A stretch of DNA of 64,000 bases from JBBSBL01 sp963735885 (GCA_963735885.1 CAVTMP010000010.1:124001-188000), one strand, 5' to 3'. Shown: positions 33,877 to 43,117, counted from the stretch's first letter. Numbers and translations are program-made. Notes: generated by a model from the sequence alone, not told the origin.

Positions 33877-36024
33877 TCAGCCCGTCAGCGGCCGGGTCCC
33901 GCAGCGCGTGAGGTACGCCGGGCTTCCGACCGGGGCGACCACCCGCAGCGTGCGGCCACCGCGGAGGCCGGGGCCGGCGCCGCGGAGCCGCCAGCAGCCG
34001 CGCGGCAGCCAGACGAGGCGCGAGCGCGCGCCCGGGGACAGCACCGGCGCGGCGACGAGGTTCGCCCCGACGAGGAACTCGTCGTCCCAGCGCGCCCGCG
34101 GCGCCGCCGGGTCGACGAGCCACACCGGCCGGGTGATCGGCGTCGCGTCACGCGTGGCGCGGCGCCAGAGGCGGAGCAGCTCCGGCTCGAGTCGGCGATG
34201 CAGGCGCGCGAGCGCCGTCCAGCGGCGCAGCGTCGCGCGGTCGAAGGACCACGGCATCTTCACGCCGCCGAGCGCCGAGTTGTGGACGCGGAAGTGCGTG
34301 GTGAACGCCGACAGCTCGGCAAAGCGCAGGAAGAGCTCCGGTGTCGTCTGCCGCCAGTCGGAGCCCACGAACCGGAAGTCGGCATAGCCGCCGATGTCGA
34401 GCGAGAACCCGTACGCGCCGCCGATCGCCCGGTTCAGCAGGTCGGGCACGAGCGAGGGGAGCCCGGTGCCGCGGTCCCAGTCGTTCGTCTCGTCGCCGGG
34501 GAACGTCGCGCCCTCCCACCGGGCCGAGCCGTCCCGCCCGCCCCAGCCGGCGCGCCCGAAGAAGTAGACCCGGCGACCGGGGTGGCGGCGCTCCCACGCG
34601 GCGACCGCCTCGCGCGTGACCCGGTGCTGGAGCGCGGGGTAGCGGTTGTGCATCGTCCGGCCGGTCTCGCCGTCGGCGAAGCGCATCCCGGGGAGCACCT
34701 GCTCGCCGAAGTCGTTCATGAAGCCCTCGGCCCCGGTGTCGAGCAGGGCGGAGATCCGCCCGCGCCACCATTCCCGGGTCGCGGGCTTCGTGAAGTCGAG
34801 CACCGCCGCCTGCGCACCGATGAACGGCGAGTCGAACAGGTAGGGCGAGCCGTCCGCGCGGGTGGCGACGAGCCGGCGGCGGATCGCGTCGTCGTAGACG
34901 CCGGGCGGCTCGGTCGCGGCGCGGTCGGTGGCGACGAAGGAACGGGCGTAGAGCACGGCGTGGATCCCGCGACGTCGCAGGCGCCGCACGATCTCGCGGA
35001 CGAACGCCGGCTTCTGGATCCCCCAGCCCTCGAACGCGTAGCCGCTGAGCGGCAGGTGCTCGCGCTCGATGCGCGCGAGGTCGGCGCGGACCTTCCGCGC
35101 GTAGGTCGCGGCCGTCTCGTTCGCGGTCTGCACCGTGCGCGACAGCGTCGGCCCGAGCGACCACGCGGGGGCGGGCCGCTGGCGGCCCGTCAGGTCGGTG
35201 AGCGCGCGCAGCGCCGCGACGCCGCGGCCGGGCGCGACCACGAGGCGCAGCGTGCCGGCCTTGACCGAGACCCGCCAGGCGTCCGGCCGGTCCGAGGCCA
35301 TGCGCCAGCGCGCCATCTCCGTCCGGTCGAGGAGGGCGGCGTAGCCCGCCGAGGAGAGGAAGGCGGGTTGGACGTCGTAGTAGGACGGCGAGACGTCCGG
35401 GAAGCGGTAGTCGAGCACCCAGCCGGGGAGGCTGCGCCCGCGCAGGTCGGTCGACTCGCGCCGGCCCCCGAAGCCGTGGAAGGCCTCGCGGGCGCCGGCG
35501 GAGAACGCGGCTCCCACCGACGTGACACCCCGCGCCCCCGACGCCCGCGCCGTGAGGGCGAGCGCGCCGCCGCGGTCGGGTGCGAGGCGAACGACGATGC
35601 GGCGGCCGGCCGGATCGTCGGTCGCGTAGACGATCTCGGCGCCGGCGCCCGCCCGGCGCATGGACACGACCCGGACGGCCGCGAAGCGGTGCGGGGCCGC
35701 CGGCGCGGCGGGATTCTCGTCCGGCTGCCCGGGCAGGACGGGCCAGCGGAGGTCGTCCTCGTCGCCCGTGGCGATGACGAGCGGCGCGTAGCGGGTGCCA
35801 CCCGCCTCGCGGTCGCCGCCCACCGTGGACAGCACCGTCCGCCCGCGCCGGTCGAGGACCCGGAGGTGCACGCCCCCGCGGTCGGCCGCGATGCCCCCGA
35901 GCGCCGTCGTCACCGCGGCGCCGCGCGCGTCGACCCGGACCGCCGCGGGCGCGGCGGCCGGGAGGGCGAGCGCCGTCGCGACGGCGAGGACGGCGGCGAG
36001 GACGGCGGGGCGGGTAGGTGGCAT
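33877..36024 (-). CDS. Secreted GH31 alpha-glycosidase
   Basis: Exported family 31 glycosidase of about 715 aa. Signal peptide AVLAAVLAVATALALPAAAP. Galactose-mutarotase-like N-terminal domain, then the (beta/alpha)8 barrel: GYAFEGWGIQKPAFVREIV, catalytic nucleophile Asp in GFMNDFGEQVLPG, acid/base Asp in TFPGDETNDWDRG, then LDIGGYADFRF and AFTTHFRVHNS. The DFGE sequence and the GDxxxDW acid/base context are closer to the YihQ-like GH31 subgroup than to classical alpha-glucosidases, but YihQ's sulfoquinovose-binding residues are not recognisable. Activity on an alpha-glucoside or alpha-xyloside is inferred. Start ATG 36024; GTG 36036 is possible. Confidence 0.9.
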   Translation of the reverse strand: MPPTRPAVLAAVLAVATALALPAAAPAAVRVDARGAAVTTALGGIAADRGGVHLRVLDRRGRTVLSTVGGDREAGGTRYAPLVIATGDEDDLRWPVLPGQPDENPAAPAAPHRFAAVRVVSMRRAGAGAEIVYATDDPAGRRIVVRLAPDRGGALALTARASGARGVTSVGAAFSAGAREAFHGFGGRRESTDLRGRSLPGWVLDYRFPDVSPSYYDVQPAFLSSAGYAALLDRTEMARWRMASDRPDAWRVSVKAGTLRLVVAPGRGVAALRALTDLTGRQRPAPAWSLGPTLSRTVQTANETAATYARKVRADLARIEREHLPLSGYAFEGWGIQKPAFVREIVRRLRRRGIHAVLYARSFVATDRAATEPPGVYDDAIRRRLVATRADGSPYLFDSPFIGAQAAVLDFTKPATREWWRGRISALLDTGAEGFMNDFGEQVLPGMRFADGETGRTMHNRYPALQHRVTREAVAAWERRHPGRRVYFFGRAGWGGRDGSARWEGATFPGDETNDWDRGTGLPSLVPDLLNRAIGGAYGFSLDIGGYADFRFVGSDWRQTTPELFLRFAELSAFTTHFRVHNSALGGVKMPWSFDRATLRRWTALARLHRRLEPELLRLWRRATRDATPITRPVWLVDPAAPRARWDDEFLVGANLVAAPVLSPGARSRLVWLPRGCWRLRGAGPGLRGGRTLRVVAPVGSPAYLTRCGTRPLTG

Positions 36025-36105
36025 CGGAACGGACACGTTCAGCGCGGCGAGGCTACCGGAGCCGTGGCGGCGCGGCGCCGCTCGGCCCCCGCCCCCGGCC
36101 GGGGC

Positions 36106-36132
36106 CGAGCGCCGGCTCCTCGAGCGCCGGCT
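36106..36132 (+). repeat. 12-bp direct repeat upstream of the LtrA-like gene
   Basis: CGAGCGCCGGCT occurs at 36106-36117 and 36121-36132, one and a half helical turns apart (15 bp), directly before the TAAGCT box. Could bind a regulator, or be accidental. Confidence 0.35.
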
Positions 36133-36134
36133 TC

Positions 36135-36140
36135 TAAGCT
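36135..36140 (+). promoter_or_regulatory. Putative leaderless -10 box (TAAGCT)
   Basis: TAAGCT, 9 nt before ATG 36150. Confidence 0.4.
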
Positions 36141-36149
36141 GGGCGCGCG

Positions 36150-37331
36150 ATGACCGCGACGGCCGTGAACCCGGAGGCCGGGGCGCCGGCGAGCGAGCCG
36201 GAGCAGCGGGTGACCCCGCTCGAGCTGTTCTTCGACCTCGTGTTCGTCTTCGCCATCACGCAGGTCACGGGCCTCATGGCGCACCACCCCACCTGGGAGG
36301 GCCTGGGCCAGGGCCTCCTGGTGCTCGCGGCCATCTGGTGGGCCTGGGTGGGGTACTCGTGGCTGACGAACACCGTCGACCCCGACGAGGGGCTCAACCG
36401 CCTCGCCGTCTTCGCCGCGATGGCCGCGATCCTGGTCTGCTCGCTCGCCGTGCCGGGCGCCTTCGGCGACGAGGCGCTGCTCTTCGGCGTCGCCTACTTC
36501 CTCGTCCGCGCGCTGCACGTCGTCCTCTACCTCCGGGCGGCGCGCGGCGACGCCCGCCTGCGCGGGGCCGTGCTCCGGCTCGCCCCGGCCGTGATCGTCG
36601 GGCCCGCGCTCCTCGTGCTCGCCGGCTTCCTCGGGGGCGGCGCGCAGGCCGCCGTCTGGATCATCGCGCTGACGATCGACTACGCCGGGCCCGTGGTCAG
36701 CGGGGTCGAGGGCTGGCGCCTCTCCCCCGGGCACTTCGCGGAGCGTCACGGGCTCATCGTGATCATCGCCCTCGGCGAGTCGGTCGTGGCGGTCGGCGCC
36801 GGCTCCGGCGGGATCGGGGTCGACGCCGGGATCGTGACCGCGGCCGTGCTCGGGATCGCGATCGCCGCGACCCTGTGGTGGGCCTACTTCGACGTCGTCG
36901 CCGTCGTCGCCGAGCGGACGCTCCGCCGCGCCCGGGGCACCGATCGGAACCGCCGCGCCCGTGACGCCTACAGCTACCTGCACCTCCCGATGATCGCCGG
37001 GATCGTGCTCTTCGCGCTCGGCGCGAAGAAGACCCTCGCCCACGTCGAGGACCCGCTGAAGGCGGCGCCGGCCGTCGCGCTCTGCGGCGGGGTGGCGCTC
37101 TACCTCGTCGCCCACGTCGCCTTCCGCTGGCGCAACGTCCACTCCCTCAACCGCCAGCGCCTGGTGGCCGCGGCGGCGTGTGCGGCGCTGATCCCGCTCG
37201 CGCTGAGCGCCCCGGCGCTCGTCGCGCTCGGCGCCGTGGCCGCCGTCTGCGTCGCGCTCATCGCCTACGAGGCGATCCACTTCGGCGCGGCGCGGGCGCG
37301 GGTCCGCGCGCTGGTCGCCGACCGGCCCTGA
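36150..37331 (+). CDS. ltrA: LtrA-family (low temperature requirement) membrane protein
   Basis: 393-aa multi-pass membrane protein. The family signature near the N-terminus is VTPLELFFDLVFVFAITQVT, and about ten hydrophobic helices follow, including GLLVLAAIWWAWVGYSWLTN and the conserved ERHGLIVIIALGESVVAVG with its RHGL...GES motif, then TLWWAYFD. LtrA was first linked to growth of Listeria at low temperature; the molecular activity of the family remains unknown. It is flanked by an unrelated glycosidase and an MBL hydrolase. Frame intact. Confidence 0.92.
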   Translation: MTATAVNPEAGAPASEPEQRVTPLELFFDLVFVFAITQVTGLMAHHPTWEGLGQGLLVLAAIWWAWVGYSWLTNTVDPDEGLNRLAVFAAMAAILVCSLAVPGAFGDEALLFGVAYFLVRALHVVLYLRAARGDARLRGAVLRLAPAVIVGPALLVLAGFLGGGAQAAVWIIALTIDYAGPVVSGVEGWRLSPGHFAERHGLIVIIALGESVVAVGAGSGGIGVDAGIVTAAVLGIAIAATLWWAYFDVVAVVAERTLRRARGTDRNRRARDAYSYLHLPMIAGIVLFALGAKKTLAHVEDPLKAAPAVALCGGVALYLVAHVAFRWRNVHSLNRQRLVAAAACAALIPLALSAPALVALGAVAAVCVALIAYEAIHFGAARARVRALVADRP

Positions 37332-37348
37332 GGTCCGGCGCGCCGCCG

Positions 37349-38014
37349 CTACGCCGGCAGGCCGGCGCAGAAGCGCGTGAAGGCCGCCGGATCGCGCCAC
37401 GGCGGGCCGTGACCGAAGCAGACCAGGGCGGGCTCCAGCGCGCCGAGGCGCCGGGCGCTCGCCCGGTTCCGCGCCGGGTCGGCGGTGAACACCCGCGGCG
37501 GCTCGCGCAGCCCCGGCCGCGCCGTCAGGAGGTTCATGCCGTTGAGCACGTCGCCGAGGACGAGCACGCCGTCGGCCTCGCGCCAGTAGGCGACGTGGCC
37601 GGCCGAGTGGCCCGGCACGTCGAGCACCGTGAAGCCGGCGACCTCGTCCCCCTCGCGCAGGCGGCGGGCCACGGGGTGCGGCGGGCCGGTCCAGACGCGG
37701 TCGACCAGCGTGTTGAGCCACGAGGCCGGCTGCCGCGAGGCGATCGTGCCCTGCTCCATCGCGTCGGCGTCGCCCTCGCCGCACCACAGCGGGATGCCGA
37801 GCGCCGAGCAGACGGCATGGCTCGCGCCCTGGTGGTCGGGGTGGGCGTGGGTGAGCGCGTGCGCGGCGACGGGGCGGCCGCGGACCTGCCGGAGGATGCG
37901 GCGGGTGGCGTGCCGCGTCGCCGCGTCGACGAGCACGTCGCCCATCAGGTAGACGTTGATCCCGTTCGGCGGAAAGCCGTCGAGCAGCCAGAGGTCGTCG
38001 GCCAGGCGCTTCAC
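37349..38014 (-). CDS. MBL-fold metallo-hydrolase
   Basis: 221-aa cytosolic metallo-beta-lactamase-fold hydrolase. The dinuclear metal motif is LTHAHPDHQGASHAV (HxHxDH), with the third His in VPGHSAGHVAYW, a bridging Asp in LVLGDVLNG, and the last His in CFGHGPPW. The pattern suits the glyoxalase II/lactonase-like branch. The partially overlapping REC-free N-terminus INVYLMGDVLVDAATRHATR is typical. GTG 38014 is preceded by TAGGTT at 10 nt. Substrate unknown; convergent with LtrA across an 18-bp gap. Confidence 0.88.
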   Translation of the reverse strand: MKRLADDLWLLDGFPPNGINVYLMGDVLVDAATRHATRRILRQVRGRPVAAHALTHAHPDHQGASHAVCSALGIPLWCGEGDADAMEQGTIASRQPASWLNTLVDRVWTGPPHPVARRLREGDEVAGFTVLDVPGHSAGHVAYWREADGVLVLGDVLNGMNLLTARPGLREPPRVFTADPARNRASARRLGALEPALVCFGHGPPWRDPAAFTRFCAGLPA

Positions 38015-38064
38015 GCTGGGCGCGAACCTATCCCACGACGGCGCGGTCTGGCATCCTGCGCGCC

Positions 38065-38373
38065 ATGCGCTCCCATCGCCTGCTCGCGGTCGCCGCCCTC
38101 GGCTCCGCCCTCGCCCTCGCCGGCTGCTCGACCGACGACGTGAAGAAGAAGGTCCAGGACGTCACCGGGATCACCGACGTCCAGAACGAGGTCAAGGCCA
38201 AGCTCGGGACCGACAACCTCGACGTGAAGTCGGTCAAGTGCAACGACCCGGGCGTCGACCTCGGCAAGGGGGAGTTCACGTTGAAGTGCACCGCCACGCT
38301 GGCCGACGGGACCAAGAAGGTCGTTTCGGTCGCGAAGAAGAGCGGCCAGAAGCTCCAGGTCACGACGAAGTAG
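38065..38373 (+). CDS. Small lipoprotein with DUF4333-like domain
   Basis: 102-aa protein with a lipoprotein signal peptide: RLLAVAALGSALALAGC, lipobox LAGC, acylated Cys near residue 21. The mature part has two cysteines in SVKCNDPGVDLGKGEFTLKC, spaced as in DUF4333 domains, and a Lys-rich end. It is extracytoplasmic and membrane-anchored, probably with one disulfide. CATCCT lies 7 nt before the ATG, a weaker variant of the leaderless box seen elsewhere. Function unknown. Confidence 0.8.
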   Translation: MRSHRLLAVAALGSALALAGCSTDDVKKKVQDVTGITDVQNEVKAKLGTDNLDVKSVKCNDPGVDLGKGEFTLKCTATLADGTKKVVSVAKKSGQKLQVTTK

Positions 38374-38402
38374 CCGGGCGGCGGCGCGGGAGCGGCCGGC
38401 GA

Positions 38403-39062
38403 TCAGCCGCCGGCGGCGAGCCCGACGGGGCAGCTCACCCCGGTCCCGCCGAGGCCGCAGTACCCGTTCGGGTTCTTCGCGAGGTACTGCTGGTGGTAGC
38501 CCTCGGCGTAGAAGAACGGGCCGGCCGCGGCGACCTCGGTGGTGATCTCGCCGTGGCCCGCCTCACGCAGCTTCGCCTGGTAGGCGTCCCGCGAGACCTC
38601 GATGGCCTCGCGCTGGGCGTCGCTCGCCCAGTACGCCGCGGAGCGGTACTGCGAGCCGACGTCGTTGCCCTGCCGCATCCCCTGGGTGGGGTCGTGCCCC
38701 TCCCAGAACGTCCGCAGCAGGTCCTCGTAGGCGATCCGCGCGGGGTCGTACACGACGAGCACGGCCTCGGTGTGGCCCGTACGCCCCGAGCACGTCTCCT
38801 CGTAGGTCGGGTTCGGGGTCGAGCCCCCGGCGTAGCCGACCGCGGTGGTCCACACGCCCGGCAGCTCCCAGAACAGCCGCTCGGCGCCCCAGAAGCAGCC
38901 GAGGCCGAAGACCGCGGTCTCGAAGCCGTCGGGGAACGGCGGGGCGAGCGGGTTGCCGAGCACCTCGTGGCGGCTCGGGACCGGCATCGGATCCGGGCGG
39001 CCGGGGAGGGCCTCCTCGGCGGAAGGCAGCGTGGTCTTGGCGCGGGAGAAGAGCATGGTCAC
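38403..39062 (-). CDS. msrA: Peptide-methionine (S)-S-oxide reductase MsrA
   Basis: Repairs oxidised methionine using thioredoxin. The active-site motif FGLGCFWGAERLFWELPGV has the catalytic Cys in GCFWG. GYAGGSTPNPTYEETCSGRT, EAVLVVYDPARI and GNDVGSQYRSAAYW are the classic family blocks, and a C-terminal resolving Cys region reads NGYCGLGGTGVSCP. About 219 aa with a 40-residue N-terminal extension typical of actinobacterial MsrA. Start GTG 39062 or ATG 39056 (MLFSRAK). No nearby msrB. Frame intact. Confidence 0.96.
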   Translation of the reverse strand: MTMLFSRAKTTLPSAEEALPGRPDPMPVPSRHEVLGNPLAPPFPDGFETAVFGLGCFWGAERLFWELPGVWTTAVGYAGGSTPNPTYEETCSGRTGHTEAVLVVYDPARIAYEDLLRTFWEGHDPTQGMRQGNDVGSQYRSAAYWASDAQREAIEVSRDAYQAKLREAGHGEITTEVAAAGPFFYAEGYHQQYLAKNPNGYCGLGGTGVSCPVGLAAGG

Positions 39063-39188
39063 TCCGGGATCCGAGGGCGGTTCGTACCCGTCTCACGATA
39101 GGCGCCGGGCATTACGCCCCGGGGAACGTCGGCACGCCGGGGTGACGACCATCACCGCTCTCAGACGAACGGCGCGGTACGGTATTGG

Positions 39189-39204
39189 TTGACTCGCCAG
39201 TCAA
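39189..39204. promoter_or_regulatory. TetR-type operator upstream of acyl-CoA dehydrogenase
   Basis: Perfect inverted repeat TTGACT-CGCC-AGTCAA, 40 bp before the ATG at 39244, beginning 5 bp after a TACGGT box (39178-39183), so it covers the likely transcription start. Related to the sites at 20235 and 47436. Confidence 0.55.
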
Positions 39205-39243
39205 TGTCGTTTTCTTGTCCCGACAGAGGAGCATCTCGCCGCC

Positions 39244-40514
39244 ATGGAAGCCGCCGCCGCCACCGCCCCCGCCCCGGAGGCCGCCGCCTCCGATCAGGAC
39301 CCGCCCGTCTTCTCGCTCGAGCTGAACCAGGACCAGAAGGACATCCGCGACTGGGTCCACGGCTTCGCCGAGAACGTCGTCCGCCCCGTCGCGCACGAGT
39401 GGGACGAGCGCGAGGAGACGCCGTGGCCCGTCATCCAGGAGGCCGCCAAGATCGGCCTCTACGGGTTCGAGTCGCTGGCCCAGTTCTTCGGCGACCCGAC
39501 CGGGCTCACGATGCCGATCGTCAACGAGGAGCTCTTCTGGGGCGACGCCGGGATCGGCATGGCGATCATGGGCACGACGCTCGCCGTCGCCGCGATCTTC
39601 GGCCAGGGGACCCCCGAGCAGATCGGCGAATGGGTCCCCCGGTGCTACGGCACGCCGGACGACCTCAAGGTCGCCGCCTTCTGCGCCTCGGAGCCGAACG
39701 CCGGGTCCGACGTCTCGGGCGTGCGCACACGCGCGCGCTACGACGAGGCGAAGGACGAGTGGGTGCTCAACGGCCAGAAGGCCTGGGCGACGAACGGCGG
39801 CATCGCCGACGTCCACGTGGTCATCGCCTCGGTCGACCCGGAGCTGGGTCACGCGGCCACGCCGCGTTCGTCGTGCCGCCCGGCACCCCGGGTCTCGAAC
39901 AGGGCGCCAAGGTGAAGAAGCACGGCCTGCGCGCGTCGCACACCGCCGACGTCTACCTCGACGACTGCCGCATCCCCGGCGCCTACGTGCTCGGCGGCAA
40001 GGAGAAGCTCGACGAGCGCCTGGCCCGCGTGCGCGAGGGCAAGCGCGCGAAGTCCCAGGCCGCGATGGCGACCTTCGAGACCACGCGACCGACCGTCGGC
40101 TCGCAGGCGCTCGGCATCGCCCGGGCGGCGTACGAGTACGCGCTCGACTACGCGAAGGAGCGCGAGCAGTTCGGGCGCAAGATCGTCGAGAACCAGGCGA
40201 TCGCCTTCGCGCTGGCCGACATGAAGATGGAGATCGACGCGGCGCGGCTGCTCGTCTGGCGCGCATCGTGGATGGGGCGCACCGGGCAGCGCTTCGAGAA
40301 CGCCGAGGGCTCGATGAGCAAGCTCAAGGCCGGCGAGGTCGCCGTCTGGGTCACCGAGCGCGCGATCCAGATCCTGGGCGGCAACGGCTACACGCGCGAG
40401 TTCCCGGTCGAGCGCTGGCACCGCGACGCGAAGATCTACACGATCTTCGAGGGCACCTCGGAGATCCAGCGGCTCGTGATCTCGCGGGCCATCTCGGGCC
40501 TGCACATCACGTAG
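39244..40514 (+). CDS. Acyl-CoA dehydrogenase (one apparent frameshift)
   Basis: FAD-dependent acyl-CoA dehydrogenase catalysing alpha,beta-desaturation of an acyl-CoA, about 422 aa. N-terminal helical domain LNQDQKDIRDWVHGFAENVV, FAD/substrate loop CASEPNAGSDVSGVRTRA, and ALGIARAAYEYALDYAKERE with QFGRKIVENQAIAF. The C-terminal AIQILGGNGYTREFPVERW and IYTIFEGTSEIQRLVI blocks carry the usual catalytic-domain signatures. A frame change near 39850 looks like GGGG shortened to GGG (PELGSRGHAAF becomes readable when one G is restored). A GAGGAG ribosome site and a TetR-type operator precede it, suggesting induction by a fatty acid or acyl-CoA-like ligand. Confidence 0.93.
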
Positions 40515-40576
40515 GCGGTCAGGACACGGCACGCGCGCCGGCCACCCGTGCCCGCCGGGTCCTTCGCGCCTGCCAA

Positions 40577-40582
40577 TAGAGT
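40577..40582 (+). promoter_or_regulatory. Putative leaderless -10 box (TAGAGT)
   Basis: TAGAGT, 7 nt before ATG 40590. Confidence 0.45.
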
Positions 40583-40589
40583 CCATCGC

Positions 40590-42311
40590 ATGGCTCGTCC
40601 CGTGCTGGTCGCCGTCGACGAGAAGCAGGGCGCGCTGCAGGACGTCGAGCGTGAGCTCGGCGATCGCTACTCCCGCCACTACCAGGTGATGTGTCTGCGG
40701 TCGGCGGACGAGGCACTCCGGCGGCTCGAGGCGCTCGCCGCGGCCGGTGACGAGGTCGCCCTGGTCCTGGCCGGCGAACGGCTATCGGGAACGACCGGAA
40801 GCGAGTTCCTGGACCGCGTGCGGCACGGGCACCCGCACGCCAAGCGCGGGTTGCTGATCGGGTGGGGAGCCTGGGGCGATCCGGCCACAGGCGACGCGAT
40901 CTTCGATGCCATCGCCCGCGGCCGGATCGACCATTACGTGCTCAGGCCGGCCGCGGCGCCCGACGAGCTGTTCCACCAGGCCGTTTCGAGCCTGCTGCTT
41001 GAGTGGGCGGAGGCACGGCTCGAGGCGCCGTACACGGTTCACGTGGTGGGAGAGTCGTGGTCCGGCCGGGCCTATCAGCTGCGCGAGGTCCTGGGGCGGT
41101 GCGCGGTTCCGCACTCGTTCTGTCTCGCCGACTCGAACAATGGCCGCGCGCTGCTGGCGGAGACGGGCGGGGACGAAGGGCTTCCTGCGGTGGTGTTCCC
41201 GAACGGCACGATCCTGTGGGACCCGAGCGACGCCGACCTCGCCCGGGCCTCGGGCGCGCCAGCCGACCTGGAGGGGATCGACTTCGACGTCGTGGTCGTC
41301 GGCGCCGGGCCGGCCGGGCTGTCGGCCGCCGTGTATGGCGCCTCGGAAGGGTTCACCACGCTCGTCATCGACGAGGGGGGAATCGGGGGCCAGGCGACCG
41401 CCAGCTCGCTGATTCGCAACTACCTCGGCTTCCCGCGCGGGCTCAGCGGCCGCCGGCTGGCCCGGCAGGCCTACGAGCAGGCGTGGCTGTTCCGCACGCG
41501 CTTTGCCCTCATGCAGCGGGCGACGGGGCTCGGGCGCGAGGGCGACCGGCTGGTCGTGACCCTCTCGGACCTCGGCCGCGTCCGTGCCCGCGCGGTGGTG
41601 CTCGCGACCGGCGCCAGCTATCGCCGGCTCGGCGTTCCGGCGCTCGAGGAGCTCAACGGCGCAGGGGTCTTCTACGGCGGCACGGCGTCGGAGGCGCCGA
41701 CGATGGCCGGCGAGGACGTCTACGTGCTCGGCGGCGGGAACTCGGCCGGCCAGGCGGCGCTGCACCTCACGCGCTACGCCCGCGAGGTCACGCTGTTGGT
41801 GCGTGCGCGGTCGCTCGGCGCGGGCATGTCGGACTACCTCGTGCGGCAGGTGGAGGGGATGCCGGGTCTGCGTGTCCGGTTGCAAACGGAGATCGTCGCC
41901 GGCGGCGGCGACGGGTGGCTCGATCACCTCGTGCTGCGCGATCGCGCCAACGGCGCCGAGGAGACGGTCCCGGCCGGCGGGCTCTTCCTCATGATCGGCA
42001 CCCGCCCCCACACCGACTGGCTACCGCCGGAAATCGCCAAGGATCCGCAGGGCTTCGTCCTCTCCGCCCCGGATCTCCCCGCCGACGACACGTGGCCGCT
42101 GGAGCGCGACCCGTTCCTGCTGGAGACCGGGATGCCGGGGGTGTTCGCCGCCGGCGACGTCCGGCATGGCTCGGTCAAGCGCGTCGCGTCGGCCGTCGGC
42201 GAGGGCTCTGTCGCGATCCAGGTTCTCCATCGCCTGTTCGCAGCAGACCCGCCCCGTCCGCGCGAACGTCACCGCGCGGCGACGACATCGTCCTTCTCCG
42301 GCGTTGTGTAG
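40590..42311 (+). CDS. Fused response-regulator-like / thioredoxin-fold / thioredoxin-reductase-like flavoprotein
   Basis: 573-aa protein of the fused response regulator/thioredoxin-disulfide reductase type. Residues 1-130 are REC-like, but the expected phospho-acceptor Asp is Gly in VALVLAGERLSG. Residues 145-215 are a thioredoxin/glutaredoxin-like fold (TVHVVGESWSGRAYQLREVL, then LPAVVFPNGTILWDPSD) without a CxxC pair. The rest is a TrxR-like FAD/NADPH module: FDVVVVGAGPAGLSAAVYGA, LVIDEGGIGGQATASS, VYVLGGGNSAGQAALH for NADPH, and GVFAAGDVRHGSVKRVASAV. Where TrxR has CxxC, this reads FYGGTASEAP. It is thus an NADPH oxidoreductase without dithiol chemistry, its partner unknown. Codon use looks a little less GC-extreme than its neighbours. 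Confidence 0.85.
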   Translation: MARPVLVAVDEKQGALQDVERELGDRYSRHYQVMCLRSADEALRRLEALAAAGDEVALVLAGERLSGTTGSEFLDRVRHGHPHAKRGLLIGWGAWGDPATGDAIFDAIARGRIDHYVLRPAAAPDELFHQAVSSLLLEWAEARLEAPYTVHVVGESWSGRAYQLREVLGRCAVPHSFCLADSNNGRALLAETGGDEGLPAVVFPNGTILWDPSDADLARASGAPADLEGIDFDVVVVGAGPAGLSAAVYGASEGFTTLVIDEGGIGGQATASSLIRNYLGFPRGLSGRRLARQAYEQAWLFRTRFALMQRATGLGREGDRLVVTLSDLGRVRARAVVLATGASYRRLGVPALEELNGAGVFYGGTASEAPTMAGEDVYVLGGGNSAGQAALHLTRYAREVTLLVRARSLGAGMSDYLVRQVEGMPGLRVRLQTEIVAGGGDGWLDHLVLRDRANGAEETVPAGGLFLMIGTRPHTDWLPPEIAKDPQGFVLSAPDLPADDTWPLERDPFLLETGMPGVFAAGDVRHGSVKRVASAVGEGSVAIQVLHRLFAADPPRPRERHRAATTSSFSGVV

Positions 42312-42346
42312 TAGCCGGTCCGTCGGGTCGCGGCGGACCGCGGCGG

Positions 42347-43117
42347 TCAGCGCCCGGTCGCCAAGCGGGCCGCGGCGCGCGCGTGGCGCCGCGCGGTGAC
42401 GGCGGAGGGGCGGTCGGGGCCGAGTTCCACGACGAAGGCGGCGCCCGTGGGATCGCGGCGGTTCTGCCAGTCGACCTCGGTCCCGGGCAGCGGCGCGAGC
42501 CGCCGCCCCGGCCAGCGGGCGAGGCGCGCGTAGCGTCGCGCCGCGCGCAGCGCGACCCGGGCCGGCGGCAGCACGACGAAGCCGTAGGGCTGGTGGTACC
42601 AGATGCTCACGCGGGGGCGCAGGCGCACCACGAGGTCGCGCAGGATCCGCGACTCCGGCTCGGAGAGCGGTCGCGGCCCGGCGTAGTACCGGCTGCCGCG
42701 CGGACCCGTCGGACGCCAGCGCCAGGGGAAGTTCCGGTTGAGGTCGACGCCGTGCGCGTTGCGCCGCGTGCCGCGGGCCAGGCCGTCGGGGTTGGGCGCC
42801 GCGACGATCCACAGGTCGACGCCGCGGATGCCGCGCAGCCGCCGCAGCACGGCGGTGACGCGCAGGCCGCCCGGCTCGTCGCCGTGGATCGCACCCACGA
42901 CGAGCGCCTTGCGCCGGCTCGCGGGGTCGCCGACGCGCACGGCGCGGATCGGCCGGCCCTGGACGGAGCGGCCGAGGAGGACGGTGCGCGCGGCGACCGC
43001 GCCGGCGGGGCGCGCCCGCGCCGCGGGGGCGGGCGGAGCGTCCACGGCGGCGACGGCCATCAGCGCCGCGGCAGGCCCGGCGCCGACGACGGCAACGAGG
43101 GAGACGAAGACGCGCAC
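42347..43117 (-). CDS. Secreted M14-family zinc carboxypeptidase (murein-peptide-amidase-like)
   Basis: 256-aa exported zinc peptidase. GTG 43117 gives the signal peptide VFVSLVAVVGAGPAAALMAV. Zinc ligands: His and Glu in GAIHGDEPGG, and the third His in VSIWYHQPYGF. The substrate Arg/Asn region is GVDLNRNFPW, and the catalytic Glu lies in AFVVELGPD. The small size without a prodomain and the LGRSVQGRPI opening match MpaA-like or bacterial M14 enzymes that trim cell-wall peptides. It is divergent from GH1 across a 290-bp gap holding a long inverted repeat. Confidence 0.88.
   Translation of the reverse strand: MRVFVSLVAVVGAGPAAALMAVAAVDAPPAPAARARPAGAVAARTVLLGRSVQGRPIRAVRVGDPASRRKALVVGAIHGDEPGGLRVTAVLRRLRGIRGVDLWIVAAPNPDGLARGTRRNAHGVDLNRNFPWRWRPTGPRGSRYYAGPRPLSEPESRILRDLVVRLRPRVSIWYHQPYGFVVLPPARVALRAARRYARLARWPGRRLAPLPGTEVDWQNRRDPTGAAFVVELGPDRPSAVTARRHARAAARLATGR

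Noticed and set aside
33877..36024. Calling the GH31 enzyme a sulfoquinovosidase
   Set aside because: The catalytic region looks YihQ-like, but the sulfonate-recognition residues are not recognisable.
40590..42311. Naming the fusion flavoprotein trxB
   Set aside because: No CxxC in the reductase or thioredoxin-like parts, so classical thioredoxin reductase activity is not supported.
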